A stretch of DNA of 64,000 bases. It comes from Ligustrum vulgare. Taxonomy: Eukaryota; Streptophyta; Magnoliopsida; Lamiales; Oleaceae. Within the stretch, counting starts at the first letter, position 1, and each line of letters opens with the position of its first letter. Positions 24,776 to 38,083 of this stretch are shown here, piece by piece. The notes beneath the pieces are model-generated. The model did no database searches, was not told the origin of the DNA, and was given only the letters and a program-made list of their open reading frames with translations. Location: assembly GCA_963555705.1 (NCBI GenBank), contig OY743184.1:32436614-32500613 (forward strand), read 5' to 3'. A program made the position numbers and the translations under genes.

Positions 24776-25587
24776 TATTTGGCATGACCAGTTGGACCAT
24801 CACTGGATCAATAATGATGCGAAATCAAAATTGATACTCAATGAAGAACCAGAAGATTCTTCAATTCAATCATATATGATGTTTGTTCTCTTTCATGAAA
24901 TTTTTCATTATCACTAGCTAAAATAGGGATTAAATTCCCTATATTTCTGAAAATTAATTAGGATGATAAATGGGGACCCATCATCCTCCACGTTGATCAT
25001 CTAAATATTATTTGTATCTAATAGATTTGATACATGCACTAGATGATTGCATGGTGTTCGCAACCTGAAGTTTGTGAAATTATTGCTCAAATTATGAATT
25101 ATGAGCATAATTTTCAGATTATATAATCAAGAATGTGTCTTGATAATGCTAATGGACACGAATCTCAATATTTTAAGAAGTGTTAGTTGGGATGTCGATA
25201 AATAGTTTAACATTTTTGTTTGTTAAACGCCTCCAATTAATTTAATTGAGAACGAAATACTTCACTTTTTGTTTAGGGAATTTTATTACGCATCATGCCA
25301 ATATCATAGTTCTCCCTATTATAATTGGCTTATGGTTAGAGCCAAATTTTTCCATATAATTTTTTAATAGTGCAATTGATCCACCACAATGCACTAATAT
25401 GGGAAATAAAGAATGTTGAGAAAAATGCGTTGTTTGAACATATATCCCAAATGGGTGATATTTTACAACGTCGAAAAAAAAAAGTTATTGTCAATTTGAT
25501 TGTACAATTTTCTCAACATTAGGGGGAATAGCTTAAAATCAAACAAATGCATCATATTATGTTATATATATCCTCGCGATTAATAAT

Positions 25588-26830
25588 ACGAACCAGAAGT
25601 TCGATTGAAAATATGAACGAAACGTTCAAAGATAACATAATTACAAGATGCATAAGAGATTAATAAAATCTCATGCTCTATCTTATATTGATATGTAGCA
25701 CGCCTGAAGCGTAGCAATATTTGATTCAAATAAAGATCCTCAAATAAATAAAAATAGAGCAAATGATTATAGTGGTCTTATTGAGGAGGCATATACTCGT
25801 GAGAGAGTATTTATTGACATAATTAATTGTAAATCTCTAGAAGAGGTTCAAGTACTTGAAATATTGAAAATTGAGATCTCTATAGTTATGTCTTGTAGGG
25901 AAAGAAATCAAATTGAGATGATAATTGTGTCGACACACTTTTTAAAGCACTTATACAAAAGCAAATTGCGAAGCTAGCCGCATCATAATTTGAATGATAG
26001 CGAGGATAATAAAAGAAAATATGTCGAAGAAAATCGACATAAAAATAGTTGGCAAAAGTATGCATTCAGGCTAAATTAAATTTATTACAAAACTGAAGTT
26101 TTGGGACCTGAAGTCCAAACACATAAAAGTGTAAAGCCAGTAAAATACCTATAGGTATAGTCGTAATACACGACTTGTTGCGCAACGAATGTTTCAAAGA
26201 TCTGGCATAGATACAATATTTTATTTGCCTGAAAATGCATAATAAGTGCCTATACTTATATGATTATTAGAAATGTATTTAATGAAAAATGATTTACTCT
26301 GATTACTAGCTTGCGCTCTTTGATGTACCAATGAGTGATATCAAAATGTATGATCATCAACTCGGTACGTTGGGAGTATTCTTTGAAGTACCAATGAGTG
26401 AGATTAAAAAGGGTAATCAATACCTCGTTACTTTGGGATTGTGGTGAAATAATTAGAGAAAATTTATTTGAAATATAGGAACCGTTACCTATCTAATGTT
26501 TCACGACTTAAATTTGGTGGTAGCAATTTGATAATTGCAATGTGAAACATATACGATGCTTGAAGCATACAGTATAATCCCTTAAGGATTAAAAATATTT
26601 GAAATATATAGTTCAAGTTTTTAAGAAACTTGTTTGATCAAAGTATACATATACTTTGCTATCTAAATATTTAATATGCCTTGAAAATATTCAATTTGTA
26701 ATTGAATGTGATTGTCGTATAAAATTATATTTGAAATTTCAGGCAATTGATTTTCAAGATACAAATTAATGGTTAATTATTCACCTGAAGTGAATAAGTT
26801 AATTGTTCATTGAAGTGAATAACTCACTTC
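25588..26830. repeat. Further hairpins of the same design, new stems
   Basis: Examples are CGAACCAGAAGTTCG (25589), GAACGAAACGTTC (about 25616), CAAAACTGAAGTTTTG (about 26089), GGACCTGAAGTCC (about 26104), ATGCTTGAAGCAT (about 26555), AATCCCTTAAGGATT (about 26577) and TTATTCACCTGAAGTGAATAA (about 26777). The loop is kept while the stems differ. Confidence 0.8.
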
Positions 26831-27384
26831 CAGATTTGAGAACTGCATTAAATGCATTAATGAATATTGATTATAGAACATGGCTCAATGTAGCATGTTC
26901 AAATGATTGGAAATATTTTATAGTTCTTCAAGTTCAAAGGAATAATTGAATTTATATTCGAAGAACAAATAATATGAGATATATTCCATTTATATATGCT
27001 TGGTGAAGATATTCGATATTGCACCGATTAATAGTTGAAATAATTATATGCAATATCCAAACAATTGTAATGTTCCCATGAGGGGGAGCTAATATACGCT
27101 ACACTCTTTTTTCCTTAGCCGAGGTTTTGTCCCACAGGGTTTTCCTGGCAAGGTTTTTAATGAGGTAGGTATCATCAATATCTATTGATATACTCTCTTA
27201 TACGAAACTCCTGAAGAGATCAAGATATGAATGATTTAATAGAGATTGAATCAGGGGGAGTAACTATATGGATGATGAATCAGGGGGAGTAACTATATGG
27301 ATGATTCAATACATATTGAATTAGAGGGAGTAGCTGTACTCTTTTTCCTTCGTTCAGGTTTTTTTCCATTGGGTTTTTCTGACA

Positions 27385-27548
27385 AGGTTTTAACGGGCAA
27401 CATCAAAATACTCCAAAATTTCAACAAATCTACTCAAGTGACAATGAAGCTGGTTTATCTACAAAAGCACCATCAACATCTACATTCAAGAAACCAGTTC
27501 ACAAGATTGGGATACATCAACTCGATGATTTATAACGATCAACACTAG
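27385..27548 (+). pseudogene. Copia pol C-terminus
   Basis: The translation includes NEAGLSTKAPSTSTFKKPVH and KIGIHQLDDL, the RNase H-side end of this copia type (family consensus resembles DNLADLFTKSLPTSTFKKLV). It is followed directly by AGGGGGAGTAG, the likely polypurine tract. Confidence 0.8.
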
Positions 27549-27697
27549 GGGGAGTAGCTGTACTCTTTTTCCTTAGCCAAGGTTTTGTCCCATTGGGTTT
27601 TCCTGGCGAGGTTTTAATGAGGCAGCATTCATCTTAATACTCCAAGAACAACTGTACTCTTTTTCCTTCGTTTGATACTCCAAGAACAACTGTACTC

Positions 27698-27858
27698 TTT
27701 TATAAATATTATATTGTATTAGTGAATGACAGTTGTACCCCTAAAACCCTAGATATTATTACCTTATGTATCCCTTATTCTCTCTATATATATGGGGACT
27801 TTGATTCATAATAATATATAAGTTTATTGGTGTCTCTAATTTTCTCTAGTTTATAACA
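27698..27858 (+). mobile_element. Copia 3' LTR
   Basis: It matches 23422-23594, with its first bases mutated and about 12 bp missing from the TCTC-rich part. It ends TTTATAACA before the AATTA duplication. Confidence 0.8.
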
Positions 27859-27863
27859 AATTA

Positions 27864-28771
27864 TAACTTTTGCATTTATTGTGTTTTGATGACAGTTATA
27901 CATATTTCTTTATGCAACATCTCGGTTCTGGGGTCTTGCATAAAGTAAACCTCAGGTATGTTTTCCTCTTGTTTAAAATGCAATTGTTGTTTTTATTTAT
28001 TTATTTATTTTTTTTAAAAAACGAAGAAGTTCCACAAGCGCACTATGTTTTCAAGTTCTCAGCTCTATGGAATTTCCAAAATTCTTGTTGCACATTTGAT
28101 TCTTATTCAGTTGTTCACTTATAAAAATATATATTTTGCCATTTATTGAATCCACTTCATTGAAAAATGATTTTTGTTAGTAAAATATGAACAATTTTTT
28201 ACGATATTCATATTTGTGTATAGTGTACTATCATAATTTGACTATTCTTTCCTTGCATTTCTTCAAACAGAGTCATAATTTCTTCAAATCGCTCTCTAAT
28301 TATATATCATATTTCAAATCACTTTACATCTTAAATCAAATAAATTGATTTATAAACCATCTTATAAATTATATAATTTTTCAAATCACTTTTTAAGCTC
28401 ACATTTTCTCTCTAATTTTTACTTACTACTTTTTACCAAAAAAATTAAGTGCCTCTTTGTTTCTGATTAAAAATCATAATTTTATCAAAAATCAAAGTTA
28501 AAATCAACAATTAATCACAATCATATATTTTATGGATCCAATAACTTTTTAACAATATATTTCATCAATTTTTATCAAAATTCGCTAACAATCTAATTTT
28601 AATTTCTATCAAAAAGGGCTAAATAAACCAATTTATTTATAAATGAAAAAGTGTCATCATTAAACAATGAAATGTTTGCAAACTGAGGCACACTGCAGCT
28701 CGACTTTGAGTTGACAATAAATTTTCATACGTTCTCGTTTGCAATTCCGAAGAGGAATTAGCGCAATCAAG
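27864..28771. other. SAG101 upstream region
   Basis: This is AT-rich DNA between the copia element and SAG101. An exon-like 60-mer (about 27893-27956), bounded by GACAG and GGTATG, is the only structured stretch. No TATA box can be singled out. It should contain the SAG101 promoter. Confidence 0.45.
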
Positions 28772-31700
28772 ATGAACCAGCTTTGCTTGTGAGTAAATTT
28801 CTTTCAATTTAAAATTCTTAAATTATTATTCATAACAAAGTTTTCTTCAATTTTCTAGGTTCAGCGGTGGACTAGAACTTGCAAATCTTATAGTGACCTC
28901 TGAGCTTCTCCAGCGTTCATGGAAGGAAATTTTGGAGATTCATAAACAGAATCAAATTCATATCAATGATTTAACTCCGCCTTCTATTTCGTATAAAGTG
29001 TACGAAAATCGCCCAAATGGTACTATAATTGCTTTTGCTTCCTCGAATCATGATATTGTGAATATGGATTTGGTTTCATCGGAAGAACTGAAAGGGTATT
29101 TTGATTTCTTTGGCTTTGTTGGTACAAATGTCAACCGATCGTTTTCTGTTCATAAAGAAGCAGTAACAGTGTTTTCGTCTCTGTTAAATGAGTTAACTCT
29201 TCTGAAAGCCCAGGTAAGGTGCAAGAAATATATTCCTGTCAATTCATTTGGTGATTTTGGAGCTTTTTTATTAATGGTTTCTGTAAAATGTGGTACATGT
29301 TTTACCGTATTATCAATCTCACTTAAAAAATTTAAAATTAAGGATTAATAGGTTGATAGACCAGTTTCTAAAGAAGGGCTTTGCCATTGATGTGCAGTTT
29401 TTGTAGGAAAACAGTGATTGAAATTGAATGCACAATCATTTCCCTTGTCTTGCTAGTTGAGATCAATTTTATGGTATTGGATGGATGACGAGTAATGCTA
29501 AGTGACTATCGGTAGTCGCCCTGTATGGCATCCTCGTTATGAAAATTCATTTGATTATTTTTTTAATTGTTAAAACAACCACACAATGGATGCAATGTAG
29601 GGCAATCATCAATAGTCACTCATCTCACTATGAATAGCATTACCCATGCCAGATACTATCTAGTCATTTCGGGCACTGTCTACCAAGTCCTATTTGAATT
29701 GTTGGTTTCCATGTTATAGTCTATAGTGTGCATGATAGTTGCCATTTTGTGCCTAATTACAACTACAAAGAGTTCTTGTTTAGGTTTACTCGAATGTTGC
29801 TATCTCATTAATCTGCAACACAACCAAGTGTTTAAGAGTAATGCTTGTTGCATCTCGTCGTTGGTCATTAGGGCATGAAGTTGTAAGCAAATATTGAGAA
29901 AAGCATTGGGTTGCAGATCAAAGAGCTTGCAATGTTCTTCGAAGGGAGGAGGTCTAGAAAGAGAGATATTTTGAGTATCCAAAATGACGTTTGTATACCT
30001 AGTTATGAAAGGTGCATCCCAGATGATGGAGTTTGATTGGATTTTGGAAATTGTTTTTATGTGACTGGCTTTCATAGCTACTAGTTCTTGTCAGGTTTAA
30101 ATTAGAATTCCTTCATATTGGACTAGGTAAACGCTTACATTTATTCTTATGTTCTTCAATGCAGTATTGCCATTCCAATCAGCTAATAATCACTGGACAC
30201 TCTCTGGGGGGATCAATCGCATCTCTCTTCACCTTATGGCTACTTGAGAGCATGCCACCAAATGTCAAACACCCTCTTTGCATCACTTTCGGGTCACCCC
30301 TTCTTGGTGACAAAAGTTTCCAGCAAGCCATATTGGAACGCCCAACTTGGAATTTGAGCTTTTTGCATGTAGTCTCAAATCAAGACTTATTTCCACAGCT
30401 TTTTAATTCACCTTGTGATGGTGTTTCTGATAGTTTCACTTCTCAGAGTCATCCATACAAGCCCTTTGGTACATTTCTCTTGTGTACAGAATCAGGGTGT
30501 GCTTGTTTTGAGGAACCCGAATCGACTTTGGAATTATTGAAAGCAATGAGATCAAATTTTGTCAGAAACCAAAATTCACAAAACAGCCTTCGTTTTACAG
30601 ATTATTGGGTGATTTTAGAAAACCTCAATCATAAATCAATATGTAAGGGGAGTTCACAACTGGATGGCTCAAGTATGGATCCATTACTAGTAGGAATCAC
30701 CATGCAGCTAACGACAATTGGAGTTGAAACACAGGTAAATCAGCAATTGTTGATCAGTATTATCGTTTTACGGCATTAAGCTAAAGAGCATGAGAAACAA
30801 GTTTGTTCCGGTAGCACAACATGGACTAGTAGGGGCAATTGCATGTTTGATATGTAGTATTAGACTGCATGAGGCTGTATAACATAAGAGATTTTAACTT
30901 TTTTGCTTCCTTAATATGGCATAAGGGATTTTTATGTGAAGTTAATTAATGGACCCGTGCTATTACAAATAATTGAACCTAGACCAAATATTTATAGGAC
31001 TTTGTATATTTGAGGTCCATCATTATTTCTCTTATCTTGGTTTTTTCATATAATTGTGTAAAGGGGGGCGGAGGTGTATTGAACTCTCTTACAGCAAATA
31101 CAGCAGCGAGGGCAAGGAAGTTCTTAATACGCAAGATGAATCAATATGATCCCAACAAGAAGCTAAATGATAGAAAAGTCGACATGGCATATCTTGAATG
31201 GTATAAGAAGGTAGCAGAGGATGATGGCGGGTACTATGACAGTTACAAGAACGGACAATCAGGAAGCAGAGATAAAATCAAAAGTAGAGAGGAAATCCTC
31301 AAGCGTCGTAGAATTCTCACACAATATTGGAAGCGAATGGTTGCTGAAGTAAAGAAAATGCCACAGAAAGCAGCAGTGTCATTTCGCAATCGTTGGCTTT
31401 ATGCAGGAACTAATTATAGAAGAATGGTTGAACCACTTGACATAGCTGATTACTACAAGAAAGGCCATAGGGACTACATAACTCAAGGAAGATCTGAACA
31501 TTATATATTTTTGGAGCAATGGTTTAACGAGGACAAGCTGTTGGGGGATGCAATTGAGAGGAAAAGAGCTTGTAGTCTTACTGAGGATTCGTGCTTTTGG
31601 GCACATGTGGAGGAAGCTGTTATCTCGTTTGAGATACTGAAAGATGACCAAAGCAGTCCAGAAGATCGAAGATCGTCAAAGGAAAAACTAATTAGATTTG

Positions 31701-31870
31701 AGGGTTATATGATGGATATGATAAAGAACTATGCAGTGTCCCCCGAGATATTTTTGCCGCGGAGTAGTTTTATGACATGGTGGGAGATGTATTCTATAAT
31801 TGCAAGAGAATCAGTTGGTTCCCTATTCATTGAGTTCATGAACAACATGGATTATAGTAATTATGCTTAG
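28772..31870 (+). CDS. SAG101: SAG101-like lipase-like immune regulator
   Basis: Four exons are inferred: 28772-28788, 28859-29213, 30165-30734 and about 31064-31870, giving some 582 residues (Arabidopsis SAG101 has 537). All splice sites are GT-AG and phases agree. Exons 1-2 encode the N-terminus, including FSGGLELANLIVTSELLQRS. Exon 3 holds the alpha/beta-hydrolase core with ITGHSLGGSIASLF (nucleophile-position Ser about residue 137) and HVVSNQDLFPQLF. Exon 4 is the EP domain (AYLEWYKKV about 356-364, RWLYAGTNYRRMVEPLDIAD about 424-443). In this family SAG101 pairs with EDS1 in nucleus and cytosol to pass on signals from TIR-type immune receptors; hydrolase activity is not needed. The exon 4 acceptor is uncertain: AAAG|GG at 31063/31064 keeps frame. 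No disabling mutation is seen. Confidence 0.9.
29490..29645. mobile_element. MITE in SAG101 intron 2
   Basis: The ends are inverted: GAGTAATGCTA at left and TAGCATTACCC at right. Pairing extends inward through AGTGACTAT.GTAGTCGCCCTG against CAGGGCAATCATCAATAGTCACT-like sequence. It is 156 bp long. I see no convincing target duplication, so the superfamily is unassigned (Mutator- or hAT-like). Confidence 0.6.
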
Positions 31871-32099
31871 AAAATATTCTTCATTTAAACATTTTAAAAA
31901 AGAATTAATTCCTATTATATCTTTTTGTCTTTTATTACATGAAATAAAATGAACAGTTTTTATATTATATGTTATTTATGTTATGATGTCAAATGTAAAT
32001 TGTGCTATTTAGTGTAATTCTTTAATTAATTAATAAATGAAGTATTTTAGTCAATTAAATGTAATTGATGAGGATTTTTAACTTTTTTGACATGGCATG
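31871..32099. other. SAG101 3' flank
   Basis: This AT-rich sequence directly follows the SAG101 stop codon. AAATAAAATG at 31942 and AATAAATGAAG at 32031 are possible polyadenylation signals. Nothing else is recognised. Confidence 0.5.
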
Positions 32100-33425
32100 T
32101 TGATAAACGACTATCTTGAGGGAGGCCACTTCTCATGTCTCTTCTAGGAGGTCTAAACTTTTCCTTTGGCCCCCGTTAGCTTTGGTGGGGCTTGATGTCA
32201 TTATGAGGTAGTTGAGGACTGTTATTCAACTGAAACCGCTACTTCAATTCAAAAGGACAACATGAATGGAGTCTCCTCAATGCCCATTTTGACTGTGGTG
32301 CGCCTTGTCTAGTATATCGAAGGGAGATGGTCCGGAAGGTTGCCATTGGCTTCGTCTAGACGAGTGCGGGATCTTGCAATATGAGTCTGTTCATGACTTT
32401 TGCTAATCCATTGCTTTATAGATGTGATATTGAGATCAACTTGGGTTTAATCCCTAAATTCGCATAGAACTTCCTTAAGGTTTGGCATTCAAACTGTCGT
32501 CTCGTTGTCGATTGTGGAAGACCAAAGCGACACACAATCGACTTCCCTACTAATAATTCTAGTTTTTCTTTTGAGATTATTTTAAGGAGCTCAAGTTCTA
32601 CCCACTTGGTGAAATATTCTATCGCGACCGCAAATAATTTTGACTTGACCTCGGCAATAAAGAAGGGCTGTAGGATATTGATCCCCTATTTTTTGAAGGG
32701 ATAAGAGCAACAAATCAGTGAGATCTCGTCCGCTAGTTGGTGTAGTCTAGCAACACACCTCAGGCACTTATCACAGGATTCCATGTAATTTGCTATATTC
32801 ATGCTTGGCCAATAGTATCCACACCTTATCATTTTAGTAGCCAACGTTCTTGCTCTATCGTGGCCTCCACAAATCCCTTTCTGTACTTTAGCCATAGCCA
32901 ATTTGGCTTTTCATGAGGTTGGAAAACGAAGGTAAGACAGTGCAAAGTAGTAGAGAGAACAACACCCCTTGTATAATAATATAACTTAGGGCTCTTGCTA
33001 TAGCTTTGTCCAATGAATGACTTCCTGGTGGTAAGTATTCGATTATTGGATACATCCAGCAAGGCTCTTACTATGTAATTTCCATGATGTCAGGATGATT
33101 TGTTATGATCAGCTCATAGAGCATGCAAATGAATACAGTCCTTTCCAAAGCATCAACTTTTGTGAATGTAAATCTTGACAAAGCATTTGCCTTGTGGTTG
33201 GTTGACCTTGATATTTTCTCTGTCCCGTACGATCTGAAGCTTTCTCTTTAAGTTAAGAACATTCATTCAATAAGATGACATTTTTTTGTCTCTTCCTTTG
33301 AATGATCCATCTATCTGGCCCACTACTAATTGAGAATCGATGAATACTTTAACATGCTCAACCCCTAGATAAGTGCGGCCTGTAGCCCAGTTATCATTAG
33401 TGATCTTCTCTTTGATTTACCGTGG
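32100..33425 (-). pseudogene. Tat-like gypsy pol fragment (RNase H to integrase)
   Basis: Read on the minus strand from 33425, it shows an RNase H end (ANALSRFT near 33180) and the integrase zinc finger (KGICGGHDRARTLATKMIRC, YYWPSMNIANYMESCDKCLR, 32760-32880). The integrase core follows (FAVAIEYFTKWVELELL near 32590-32640, then VCRFGLPQ-like sequence). Stops and frame changes abound, and no LTR is attached. Confidence 0.7.
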
Positions 33426-33427
33426 CC

Positions 33428-35541
33428 AGTTTTAGTTCCCCTGATCTAACTTCTTGGTGGAGCCCTCGACTGATTCTACCGTAGAGGTAGATGATAGACA
33501 ATAACTCCACTAAACACAACGTACAACTTTTATCGTACTGTGCGCTTTTTGGGGTGGAAAAGAGGAAGAGTGCCCGCTAGAATCTTCTTTCATAATCACA
33601 CATCCATCTCCCTGCGTCAATAGATTTTTTTTCAGAAGCGATTCATCCTTCCCAATTTTGCTTTTTTGGGGGTTGAGTTGAAGCCTTCTATTCTAATTCA
33701 TCAGTGGTGAAGGCTCGTCAATAGCGAATAAGGGTTGTAAAGCCTACCTGACTACAATAATTGAGATGCCTAAGAAAGACCTTTCTCTCGAGCAAATTAC
33801 AATCATTTGTGAATATTAGGATGTATTTTCAGACAACTGTTATGATCAACCACCCAAAAGAGAGATTGAATTCATCATTAACTTAGCTTTTGGAACAACC
33901 CCAGTATCCAAGGCACCGTATCGAATGCTCATGCAACATTTATGGACTTAATGCATCGAGTCTTTAAAGAATATATGGATCCATTTGTCATAGTCTTCAT
34001 TAATGACATATTGATCTGTTCGAGCTCCGAGGAAGAACATGATATTTGTGAATTGTCGTTCAAAAACTTAGAGAAGAGAAGTTATTTGCTAAGTTTATGA
34101 TGTGTGAATTTTGGCTAGATAGAGTTATATTCTTGGGGGCATACTGTATCAAGGGAATGTATTGAGGTTGACCTGAGTAAGATTGAGGCACTTTGAAGTT
34201 GGCCGATGCCATATAATGTTAGAGAAGTTCATAGCTTCCTTAGATTAGCTGGTTACTCCGAAGTTGTCGAGGGATTTTCTAAGATCGCCTCGCCTTTGAC
34301 CAAGTTGACCAGAAATGATACAATAACTGGGCCTATCCTAACAATTCCATAGAGTAACGAAGGGTTGGTCATCTGTAGTGGTGCTTCATTGAAAGAGATT
34401 GGTAATGTTCTTATCCGACATGGCAAGGTAATTGCTTGTGCTTCAAGGCAACTGAAGGAGTATGAGAAAAATTACCCAATTCATGATCGCCAGTTGGCGG
34501 CTATCGTATTTGCATTAGTGATATGGAGGTAGTATCTTTATAGGGTGAGATGTGAGATCTACACCTATCATAAAAGCCTCAAATACTTCTTCACTCAAAA
34601 GAAAATGAGCATGAGACAGCACAGATGGTTGGAACTTGTTAAGGATTATGATTGTGTCATTTTCTATCATCCTGGTAAGGCTAATGTGGTGGCTGATGCA
34701 CTTAACAAAAAAAATCACGGAACAATAGCTGCCTTACAAGTCTTTCAAAAACAATTGCTTGTAGATATCCAAATGTCCGAGTTAGAAATCATTCCTAAAG
34801 TAAGTTAGGTCAACGTGATTTTGGAATAGACACTCCTTGAGAAGAACAAAACTTTGGAGTTTGAGGACCCCCCTAATATTGAAAACTCGTAGTGAGGTGG
34901 TTGAGAGAAAGCACACTTATTTTATTATCACTCCATATAGTGCCCTTCAGTACCGTAGTAGATTGTTGGTCCCTAACAGTAAGAAGTTGAAGCAAAAAAT
35001 TATAAAGGAAGCCCATAATACTACTTACTCAGTTCACTCTGAAAGTACTAAGATGATTCGATATTTGAGGAAACATCTTTGGTTGGTTGGTATGAGTTGA
35101 GATGTAGCAGATTACGTTTAGCATTATCTCACCCGTTAGCAGATTAAGGCCGAAAATCAATGACCCTCCGACCTGTTACAACCTCTTATGATTTCTGAGG
35201 GGAAATAAGAACGAATTGGCATGAATTTTGTTGTGGTCTTACCTAAGACAAAAAAGGGTTATAATTCTCTTTGGGTGATTGTAGACCTTCTTACCAAGTC
35301 AACACACTTTCTGCTGGTGAAGACTATTTATGTAGCAGAAATCGTCAGACTTCATGGAGTTCCTTTATCCATTGTATCTAATCGCGACCCGAAATTTACT
35401 TTTTCATTTTGGAAAAGTTTACTAGTATCGTCATTTTGTCTTCATTTTTATGTTGTAGTGCCTAAAGTAAAGTCTCTGAAGCAGAATGAACAATACCTTC
35501 TTTACCTTTTGTACATTGCGGTGGGCGAAATAATTAGTTAA
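33428..35541 (+). pseudogene. Tekay/Del-like gypsy pol fragment, copy B
   Basis: It begins with the segment shared with 2134-2198, continues as copy A (21604-22702), then extends further. RT traces are MDLMHRVFKEYMDPFVIVFI near 33947-34005. RNase H reads [40 protein letters not shown] (34568-34695). The integrase zinc-finger region is LVPNSKKLKQKIIKEAHNT, SVHSESTKMIRYL (34965-35070). The core is MNFVVVLPKTKKGYNSLWVI, VDLLTKSTHFLLVKTIY (35221-35335), then broken. Many stops make it non-functional. Confidence 0.8.
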
Positions 35542-35989
35542 ATGTTAATTTGGAGATTTTCATTTATACTTGTGGCCTTCATGTCTATGTTTGTTTTCAA
35601 TGCTTTGATTGCAACAATATGATCGTTGAGCAAAATATTACTATGTTCTCGATATTTTCGTTTGCCTGATGGATATGTGTTGATACATTTCTTTTCTCCT
35701 TTGATAAAAATGACTGGAAATAATATTGTGTTTGTTTTGAAGATTCAAATTTTATTATAATTTGGAAGTTCAATTGTTATTACAACAGGCACCACAAGTG
35801 AGCTCATTCTTGGTTAGGCTGGCATAGTTGGCATTCAGAAACTAGTGGAAGTTCTAAATACAGTAAGCAGTAGACTTCTATAGACTTTTTTTTAAAGACT
35901 TTCAGAGACTTTAAAGACTTTGGATATTTTAAAGACTTTCATTTTTAAAGAAAAATACCCATAACATTTAATATTTTAAATAAATTCTT
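35542..35989. other. Unassigned AT-rich segment
   Basis: There is no gene. A cluster of AGACTTT words (35860-35945) resembles the AGAGACTTT ends of the MITE at 37241-37397 but is in direct, not inverted, orientation. Confidence 0.4.
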
Positions 35990-36170
35990 GTATGTCCAAA
36001 TCATTTCACAAAAATGTAATGAAATAAAGTACATTTTTTCTACAGTTATCTTGCTCAACACGCCATTACTATCAGGCCATCCATGGGTGGCAGCATCGAC
36101 CATGAGTTTTGACAGCTCATTGCTCTCTTCCAACGATCATTTTTCATATTTTTCTGTACCTCTTCCTTGA
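35990..36170 (-). pseudogene. MYB/SANT-like fragment (PIF/Harbinger-associated type)
   Basis: The minus strand reads LSKLMVDAATHGWPDSNGVL, SKITVEK, close to the start of the MYB/SANT-like DNA-binding domain of plant Harbinger-associated proteins (a consensus such as LMVEAATRGWRDANGVFSKQ). Upstream a short in-frame stretch reads RFKEEVQKNMKNDRW. Only this exon-sized fragment remains. Confidence 0.5.
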
Positions 36171-37240
36171 ACCTTGTCATATCCTTGTGAGAAATTTTTC
36201 ATTAATTCTATTGCTAAATTGTACGTGCAATGTATTAAAATGTAAATAAATTACAATTGACAGAGAGGACTAATGAAGATTACATTAAATGAAATCAAGA
36301 AGAAGGATAAAGACCAGCATCAACCACAAAATAAATCCATACATTTATGCTGGTTAAGAAACATAAATTTTCATTGTGTAATAATTTTTGGAGCTTCAAA
36401 AAGGGTACTATGTAGTCTTTATTAAAAAAATGATTGAGCAAAGTTTGAGGACCAAACAATAGTGTGTCTCAAAAGCTACAAATGAGCAAAACAATAGAGA
36501 AGAAGCTACATGATATGTTTCAAAATTTTCACTCTTACAAGGATGTTTTAAGATAAGAAGACTACAATTACTAAATAGGCAGGAAGAAAGGTTAAATTTT
36601 TCGTTACCTTTCTGACAATTTCAAAAAAGTGACCACCATATTTTTTTACATTATTGCACCTCTGGCTCTAAATTTGGCTATGCTTCACAAGGCATATTCC
36701 ATTCCAGGTATTACCAATTAGAACTAGATTAATATAGGTGAGTCTATCTGGGCAGGATACATGGATTCAACCGACAATTTCTTATTAATGCATTTGGTGC
36801 AAACACTCATGGATTCTCCAATAATTCATTCCATTTTGTTTCTTGGAAATATCAAACCATTCAAAGATTTCTCTTTCAGTCCTTGTACGACTCCAAGAGC
36901 ATGCATTCAACTATCGATGCAAAATTCTAAGTAAAAGATTGCACATAGCGTTGTAAACTGAGGGCAAATTGATGACCACAAACAAAGTTTTCAATTAAAA
37001 TCTCCCATGCCTAGATGAGAGAAACATTCAAAATAGTGAAATTATTACTTGAAGAGATGAACCCTGGGGGCGGGGGTGAAGGAAGATGGCGTGAATTGAT
37101 GGAGGATATTGTGAAGAGAGGAAGAGAGCCCTATGAAATACTTTCTCACGGTAATAGAGGAAAAGGAGACATCTTCTATTTGGGCCTAGAGACTTCACAA
37201 ATCCCACGTAAGGTGAGATATTGTTTTCGAGATTTTTCAT
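36171..37240. other. Unassigned segment
   Basis: I see no recognised gene. A purine-rich ORF at 37015-37269 (84 codons) has no family resemblance and reads into the MITE, so I do not call it. Confidence 0.4.
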
Positions 37241-37397
37241 TACATTTTTTTTTACCGAAAAGTCTCTAGAAATCTAGCAAATAGAGAATTCTCCAAAAAT
37301 CATTCATAATTTGAATACCCTAGAATTTGTAGAGACTTTAAAAGGTTTCAATTGAATATCTCATGAATTTTAGAGACTTTTTGGTAAGCAGCACCCC
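37241..37397. mobile_element. Tourist-like (PIF/Harbinger) MITE
   Basis: The left end TTACCGAAAAGTCTCTAGAA is inverted at the right as TTAGAGACTTTTTGGTAA, followed by GCAGCACCCC. The right terminus reversed (GGGGTGCTGCTTACC) resembles Tourist termini. The left terminus has decayed to a T run. Confidence 0.55.
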
Positions 37398-38083
37398 TTC
37401 AAAGTAGGAACACCCATGCATACTTTACCTCTCTCTTTGTAGCATTTTTTATTCGAGTTAGTAAGCTTGTAAGGGTATTTTAATAATTGGTGCCCTATGG
37501 TCATTTGACATGGGAGTCATCGGCCCAAAACTCGTTACAGGGGTCATCTAGAAAGCTTAAAAGAGAGACGTAATTCATTTAGATTCATTTTATTAAAAAA
37601 AAAAGAAGAAGAAAAAAAAGAAGAAGAAAAAAAAAAGAGGAGAAAAAAAAGTTGTTAGAACTATTGCATACATTTGACACCTTTCTTCAGAGCCTAGTTG
37701 ACTTGAGTAATTAAGTTCGTAGGGGTATTTCTATACCTAGTGCCCTAAAGTCATCTGATTTGGGAGCCACCGACCTAAAGTTCGTTACTGGGATCTTCCA
37801 AAGGCTTAATTGAGAAAGGTACTGTATAATTTAGAATTTAGTTGATAGATTGCATAAGGGGATTGAGATGGCTAGTGAGTTTGAATTACCTACTGAATAC
37901 TTAAATATTGGGGCACTCAAAATAAAGGAGAATAGTCACAAACCTAGCTAGTGACTGTTATTGGTTAGACATCACCCAAATTCGAGCGTGAAAGGAGTAG
38001 TGATATAGAAAACAACCTTAGAAATTATACACCTGGTTAGAGAGAAAAACTCCAACTTTAGAAATTATATCCCACAGCTCCAA

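Larger units (their letters stand above)
23422..27858 (+). mobile_element. Decayed Ty1/copia element with short LTRs
   Basis: The element is bounded by AATTA target duplications (23417-23421 and 27859-27863). The LTRs are short: 23422-23594 (173 bp) and about 27698-27858 (161 bp). Just inside the left LTR is CGTTATCAGCACGAG, the usual leader start of this copia type. Coding remains are IWHDQLDHH (GAG_pre-integrase, near 24780), CTIFSTLGGN (near 25500-25535) and the extreme C-terminus STFKKPVHKIGIHQLDDL (27480-27534). It ends with the GGGGGAGTAGCTGTACTC segment that precedes the 3' LTR. Over 4 kb of pol is reduced to traces, and much of the interior is a hairpin-rich sequence. Confidence 0.85.
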